Source of the DNA: Tubulanus polymorphus
Lineage: Eukaryota > Nemertea > Palaeonemertea > Tubulaniformes > Tubulanidae
NCBI RefSeq assembly: GCF_964204645.1
Contig: NC_134032.1
Span: 9,294,275 to 9,358,274 of the forward strand
DNA: 64,000 nucleotides
Direction of reading: 5' to 3'
The notes below the pieces were generated by a model. It had not been told where the DNA came from and did not search any database. It saw only the letters and a program-made list of their open reading frames with translations. The position numbers and the translations under genes were made by a program. Each line of letters opens with the position of its first letter. Within the stretch, counting starts at the first letter, position 1. Below, one piece after another: positions 58,690 to 64,000 of the stretch.

Positions 58690-59200
58690 GCGCTAGAAGG
58701 GTACAGTGGCTGCAGTTGCTCAAAGTTGGTTAAAGCTACGAGTAATCATCTCAATTTGAGATGATTGCTCGTAGGTTAAAGATAACCGGCGGATAAATAC
58801 CGTTGTAACAATGAACTTTAAATTGTCACTTTTTGATTGTCACCATGTCAACTATCCACAGGGTAACTCTAATCGAATTTTGAGTAACCGGCCCCTGGTC
58901 GGGTAATCCAGAATCAGAGGAGGCCGATCGAAACCTGCTCAGGAATCAACTCCGGATTCGAAATGATGAAAAATGAACCTATTTCACTCAACCCACAACT
59001 GTGGAACTGGGTACTCAAGTCGTAACACCTCCACACTCAAAACTTAATCTTTTTTTTCAGATTCCTTCAAATATATCCTCAAAAATTGGTTAAAGCCAAC
59101 CGGTGGATAAGAGACATAGTGACAATTTAAAAACAGCATTTTCATCACGCTATTTATCTGACGGTCGACATAAGCCAGTATTTGAGCAACTGGCACTAGG
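58690..59200. repeat. Diverged AGTTGGTTAAAG / AACCGG(T)GGATAA repeats
   Basis: CAGTTGCTCAAAGTTGGTTAAAG, AACCGGCGGATAAATACCG and ACAATTTAAA words recur at 58,700-58,840, 59,085-59,135 and, inverted, within 61,440-61,960. A 40-bp hairpin (CTACGAGTAATCATCTCAAT with its mirror) lies at 58,736-58,776. Probably fragments of one MITE family. Confidence 0.45.
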
Positions 59201-61158
59201 AATTCGCAGAGCTTCAACCAATCAACTTCATTACTACCGGTAATTGTTATCGCAACAAGTTACCGATTAATTAAGCTAATAATCAATTGAAAAATTCGCA
59301 ATCAACATCGTCATTTACTGGTTAGAAATATCAATTAATTCGCTACTTCTTCTAAATAGTAGTTATTTGATAACCAATTACATTTATTTCATCGTACCTC
59401 AAATATTAAGCTATTAGAAATCAACGACGAGAAAATATTTCTCGAACAGAGGAAAGAATTATAAACCTTTTCTACGCCGGATTTCGACCGGATTCGAATC
59501 CAAATTCCGGAAACAAGTGAAAACCATGTGAAATACACAACACGACACCGATTTCAAAATATTCTTATCTTTTTACACATCACATATTTAGTCGTGAGAG
59601 GAATATTTGTAATTAAAGATAGATAGGCAGACAGCGAACCCCCCCGAAGGCCCAGCTCCGCCGAAAGGACCGACCCTTAAATCGGTTGACGGAGGACTGA
59701 ATCGACGAAGAAATGACGCCGATTTAAGACGATAACCTTTCGACGTAACCGGGTCCAGGGCGTAATTTTTCGTTTTAGCCAGTTTTGAACGGAATGGCGT
59801 CATGACAACAACATCTAATTCATCGAGATCATAGCCGCGATTACACAAGCGTTTTCGGCACGGGTCAAATAAGGCCCGGGACAACCGTTCATACAGGTGT
59901 CAAATGGGCCCGCATCTGTCCGAAAACGTTGGACCAGGCCCGAGCCAAATTTTAGCACCTGTCAAATTATTGCGTATGAATTGTAACCGGTTCTAGAAGA
60001 GACTCACTTTGTTTTGTTTACGCACATGCCAAATTTGACTCGAGCCTGCTTCATGCCAAATAGTCTCAGAGTGTTCGCCGCTTATTCCAACAAAGGCTTC
60101 TGCTCTGATCCGATACCCGGGACCCGGTTCAACAGTTGAGAGTGAAAATCTGACTCTTTTAGGGTTTCAAAGTAATCGTAAATGAACGAACTTTGACTAA
60201 AGAGTTCTTCGTAAATGAACTCGTTTTGATTATTTACGAGGGGGTACAAAAACATTCGGAAATGTTCTTATCTCTTAACGATACACCGCACCGCTGTGTA
60301 GCCGCACTATAGCGGTATATACCCGTTATTCAACGCACTGGGGGAGGAATTCTAAAAACTTTGAAATTATCTCCAGCACTTTAGGGTATTAAATAGTCAG
60401 GGTTAATCATTTGAAACTTCAAGAGTCAAAGTCAACGGACAACCGTTGAACCGCGCGAGACCCCGGTAATTATTGACGATTTCAATCTACAATTTACACA
60501 GCAGTTAAGTTCATGTGAGGAGTACATTAAAAGAGAGACAACAATTAACTATAATCGCTGTATAACCATTTTAAAATCACGCATTAACAATTTTTCGAGA
60601 CCATCAAAGACCGCGTCATCGATTCTACTGCCGGATCTATACCCCGGTACCGGGCAGAATCGGGCCGACCCTTCCCTGGCTCAAGGGCTTCCTGAAAATG
60701 TAATGAAGGCGACTGGCACGCAAATCAAAAACTTGAAAAGCCTCGATTGAGAATTGAAGCTAATATCACACACACAGCTCTCGCATAGACGACGGGACGT
60801 CAATCTGGAGTCGTATTTTACAATTTTAGTCAGGAGTCAAATTCGACACACGAACGAACAGCGGAAACGACTCCAATAAGAAATCGCGTATAGTCAGTAG
60901 TCAATTCGGAGTCAAATTTTAACCCTAAATTGATAAGTAGAAATGACTCCGACGATAAGCATATTTTCGATATCTGGTACTGACTTCAACAATAAGAAAA
61001 AGTCAAATTCAATCAGGAGTCAAATTGAATTAACAATCGAACTGCGCAAATGACTCCCTGAAAAACCGTCATTTTTCGTACTGACTCTGATCTTGAGACT
61101 CCGAGTAATAATCGAGACCAAGTAACGAGGCCTTTTCACCAAAAGAAACCACACGTCC
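59201..61158. other. Intergenic downstream of CAMSAP, no gene recognised
   Basis: Contains the AGGCCCGGGACAA / TGTCAAATGGGCCCGC words related to the 54,296-56,325 element at 59,865-59,990, the partial piggyBac-like copy at 60,280-60,410, and unsupported short frames. Confidence 0.5.
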
Positions 61159-61164
61159 TTTATT
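61159..61164 (-). terminator. Candidate polyadenylation signal of CAMSAP
   Basis: AATAAA on the minus strand lies 25 bases after the CAMSAP stop codon at 61,189. If used, the 3' UTR is very short. Confidence 0.4.
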
Positions 61165-61188
61165 GTTTTCAAAGTCACTAGGCAACGA

Positions 61189-62990
61189 CTACCGTTGTTG
61201 CGAAGGCCTTCGGTTGGCCGCGGCCGCGCCTGACTTTTTCGACTGCCAATAATGGTTGGATATCGTCACCGCGTCGATACTGACGGACATGTGTTTCGTA
61301 GAGGAAATCACGGAAAAGGACTTGCTTCCGGAATTATATCTGAAAACAGAAAACTTAAATAAATCAGATCGAAAATGAGACCTCGATTTCTTAAACCTGT
61401 TTACATGCCTACGACTGAAATCAACTTCCATTTTTCTTAGTCAGGGGATGCAGTTGCTAAAAAGTTGGTTAGAGTAAACAAGTGAATAGTTGACATAGTG
61501 ATAATTTAAAAGTCATGGTTCCCAAAGTTATGCGAATCAAAAATTTCCAGGTTTTTCCTGTATTTCATGGGTGATTTTTCAATTTTCCCAAATGGAAAAT
61601 GGGGCCTTCATAAAAATGAACAGATAGTATCATCATACTACTACAGTCAACATTTTAATAGTGACTAGTTGATAAAGTTGATTTTCTAAGGACATCGCAA
61701 AAGAAAATTGCCCTTGGATAGTGCAATACGTGAAATGTAAGTGAATTGTCTAAATGTTTCCCTGATTTGAGGTATAAATCTCAAGTTCCCAAATATTTCC
61801 ACACTGGGAATTATTATCATTTCAAAATTCTCAAGTTTTTCCCAATGTGCCTGTTCTGTGGGAACAATGAAAAGTTCATCGTTAGTACAGTATTCATCCG
61901 CTGGTTATCTATAAACCAACTTTTCTGCGACCGGCAATAGGCCTCAAAACTGGCCCTGCCACGTATTATTGCTATGCTGCTTACTTGTAAAATCGTTCCA
62001 TCATTTTTTCGCTGAGGGCTTTAGGTCCGTTGCCCGTCAGTTTGAACATGTCCTCGGTTTCTGGATTGTACGTGTAAACGGCGCGGTACTGACACCCGCT
62101 GTCGCGGAATAGAATCAAAAAGTGATTCGCTTCGCTCTTACTGATATCCTACAAATAGATATACAGATGCGATGATGTCATAGGGGGAATAATCGAGGCA
62201 GCCATCTTTTCCGAAACAGTTTATTGTGGTATTTCATGATGTCATAAGGAGATTTACACAGGGCAGCCATCATTTCTGAAAGGGTTTATAGGAGTAAATC
62301 TATGATGTCATAGGGGGACTTATGAAGGCAGCCATCTTTTCTAGAATTGTCTACAGGGATTTTTTATAATGCCATAGGGGGATTTATGGAGGCAGTCATA
62401 TTTTCCTGAATAAGTCAATAGGAGTAATTTCACGATGTCACAGGGAAACCTATGAAGGCAGCCATCTTTTCTGAAAGCGTTTCTAGAAGTGACTGTAGGA
62501 GTTATGTCATGATGTCATAGGGTAATTCATTCATAGCAGCGGCCATCTTTTTTAGAAGTGTCTAGGCCTAGGAGTAATTGGTGTTGTAGAGGGATATAGG
62601 TGTCAAGTAGAGTCTACGAGCAGAACCTAAAGAATTAACCTGATGATGTCATAGGGGGATTCATGAAAGCAGTCATCTTTTCTAGAAGAGGCTGTAATTC
62701 GATGTCGTAGAGTGATGATGAAGGAGTCTAGTAGGGTCTGAGAGAATCTGTAGAATTAATTCGATGACGTCATAGGGGGATTCCGAGCATACTTACGTCG
62801 ATCGTTCGATTTTTCGTCTCGTTGTTGACGCTGCCGGCGAGGCACACGTGGCTGATCGCGTTGATGATCACGTTGCGGTTCGATTTCGACCGCGGCTTCA
62901 CGAATAATTTCGGCCCGGAATATTCCTGAGACGTGGCGGCCGCGTTCGAACCGTCGCCGCCGCTGTAGTTATCGGTCCGACGCTTCGATT
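61189..62990 (-). CDS. CAMSAP: CAMSAP/Patronin, last three exons (CKK domain)
   Basis: CAMSAP proteins bind and protect microtubule minus ends; the C-terminal CKK domain makes the contact (family knowledge). Minus-strand exons 62990-62797, 62148-61985 and 61339-61189 join in frame. They encode PKLFVKPRSKSNRNVIINAI, then SHVCLAGSVNN, DISKSEANHFLILFRDSGCQ, YNPETEDMFKLTGNGPKAL and, after the last junction, YNSGSKSFSVISSTKHMSVS with IDAVTISNHYWQSKK. These follow the CKK domain from start to end, and the product stops 15 residues later at TAG. All upstream exons (calponin-homology domain, coiled coils) lie beyond the right edge. The intron 62,149-62,796 is filled with the CRE-like minisatellite. 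I cannot say which vertebrate CAMSAP it is closest to; invertebrates usually have one. Confidence 0.92.
61440..61960. mobile_element. Candidate ~520-bp TIR element in CAMSAP intron
   Basis: TGCAGTTGCTAAAAAGTTGGTTAGAG at the left is partly mirrored by TATAAACCAACTTTTCTGCG at the right, and GTGAATAGTTGACATAGTG faces GTACAGTATTCATCCGCTGG. Termini are ragged and no target duplication is clear. No coding capacity. Confidence 0.4.
62160..62790. repeat. GATGTCATAGGGGGATT minisatellite filling a CAMSAP intron
   Basis: About eight to nine units of 60-70 bp carry TGATGTCATAGGGGGATTTA, GCAGCCATCTTTTCTGAAAG and TAGGAGTAAT. It is the same family as the arrays in EPG5 introns over 50 kb away. The array runs from just after exon 62,148 to just before exon 62,797. 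Confidence 0.8.
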
Positions 62991-63787
62991 CTGGAAAAAA
63001 AAAATGACAACCCGTGAAATAAAGAAGACGATATTTTTTTTGGAAACGATCAAAATGTTTGTCATTAAATCCATCGAAATGTTAACCGAAGGAATTTCCG
63101 ATTCCTCAAAAATCTGCTTGGCGTCGCTACTAATCTTGTGTTTTGTACAGCGCCTTCCTACAGTTGCGATAACCGATTTTCTAGACAGGTTGCCGGTTTC
63201 TATTCTTAGTAAGTGTTTTTCATGATTCCTTTAAGTCTAAAAAATTTATCAAATGGCGAAAAAAGGTATCCTCAATGCTCGCGGAAAAAGCATCATCGAA
63301 AATATTGCCGATAATCTGTTGCCAACTGCGAGAGCGCTGCGTTAAAGTTTACTAGCGGTGCCTGGTGGATCTTTGATGAGTCGCCCTTCCTTTCGGTTAA
63401 CATTTCTATATTAAATCGGACCGGCGTCGATGACTAGAGCCAAGTTCACTGGCGCAACGGTTAAAAAGTGTTTTTAGTTACTGAAACGTTCAAGAAATGT
63501 TAGTCAAAAATAGACGTGTGGGAAAACCATGCCCACGCGGAGAAATGCTCGACAGTCTCTGACAATTTCAATATTCCAAGAAGCCCAGTGAATCTTTTTT
63601 TACAGTGAAGAAATCGTAGGACATATGACGAGCTACAATTCAGCAATCGATTGTGATTACAAAATATGCATAGGTACCAATAAACGGGTATATGGAAATA
63701 CCATATTATCCCTAGATAGCTGAATCCAAGTCAAGGAGCAGTCAGTGTTTTCAATAAGAAATTGATAAGTTAAGTACCTTCGAAAAA
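62991..63787. other. CAMSAP intron sequence, no exon recognised
   Basis: Upstream (minus-strand sense) of the first visible CAMSAP exon. A 73-codon plus-strand frame at 63,004-63,225 has no supporting features. Confidence 0.5.
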
Positions 63788-63897
63788 CAGCGCCCGGTTT
63801 TATTGACTGGTATTACATTTAACCCAGGCGTAAACGGAGTTGAAAATGAATTTAGCCCCAAGGTTTAAGTTAATAACAGTATAAAACCGGGCCCTGC
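63788..63897. mobile_element. ~110-bp palindromic MITE, third copy
   Basis: GCGCCCGGTTTTATTGACTG at the left and CAGTATAAAACCGGGCCC at the right are inverted repeats, with TTAACCC / GGTTTAAG inner pairing, as in the 12,209 and 24,358 elements. Confidence 0.65.
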
Positions 63898-64000
63898 AGG
63901 GTACCATAATTGGCCGCAGGCAAAGAAGATTAGGCCAAAGGCCTGCATTCCATACAGGTGTGTCAGTCAGCAAGCGGGTCGAAGCCGATGGTGTATGACG

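Overview
This window is nuclear DNA of a metazoan. It has AT-rich intergenic sequence, GT/AG introns of a few hundred bases to 3 kb, animal-specific gene families (EPG5, CAMSAP, DUF4773, CUB) and dense small transposons. The repeat style and protein divergence suggest a marine spiralian invertebrate such as a mollusc, brachiopod or annelid. I infer this from overall character and cannot name a species.

Layout. 1-12,728 (+): 19 exons, all in consistent phase, encode the C-terminal 1,215 residues of an EPG5 orthologue, an autophagosome-lysosome tether. Its introns hold several terminal-inverted-repeat elements and a minisatellite. 12,729-19,320: transposon-rich, with piggyBac-like and mariner-like MITEs, a decayed LINE and a composite repeat of long foldbacks plus ~72-bp units carrying a Pol III B-box core. 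19,560-21,800 (-): two exons of an unrecognised, probably secreted Cys-containing protein, next to a TIR element and two satellites. 23,589-25,587 (+): a secreted CUB-domain gene with a poly-Asn tract; I can follow it to the middle of its second CUB. 27,015-28,957: a two-gene Harbinger transposon, Myb-like partner (+) and DDE transposase (-). 29,660-31,315: second copy of the foldback/B-box composite. 33,162-38,323 (-): five exons of a secreted 258-residue DUF4773 protein.

43,078-47,129 and 50,316-52,433 (+): tandem paralogues of a DUF829/TMEM53-like alpha/beta-hydrolase, each with a short first exon that may be a targeting leader. 54,296-56,325: a ~2-kb TIR element whose left TIR is interrupted by a 174-bp hAT-like MITE with an exact 8-bp target duplication. 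61,189-62,990 (-): the last three exons of a CAMSAP/Patronin gene, forming the CKK microtubule minus-end domain.

The host genes do not form one pathway; they cover autophagy, microtubule minus-end binding, secreted extracellular proteins and a putative hydrolase pair. The most unusual material is in the repeats: the foldback/B-box composite, hammerhead-ribozyme-like motifs, and a CRE-like minisatellite that recurs in introns of both EPG5 and CAMSAP.
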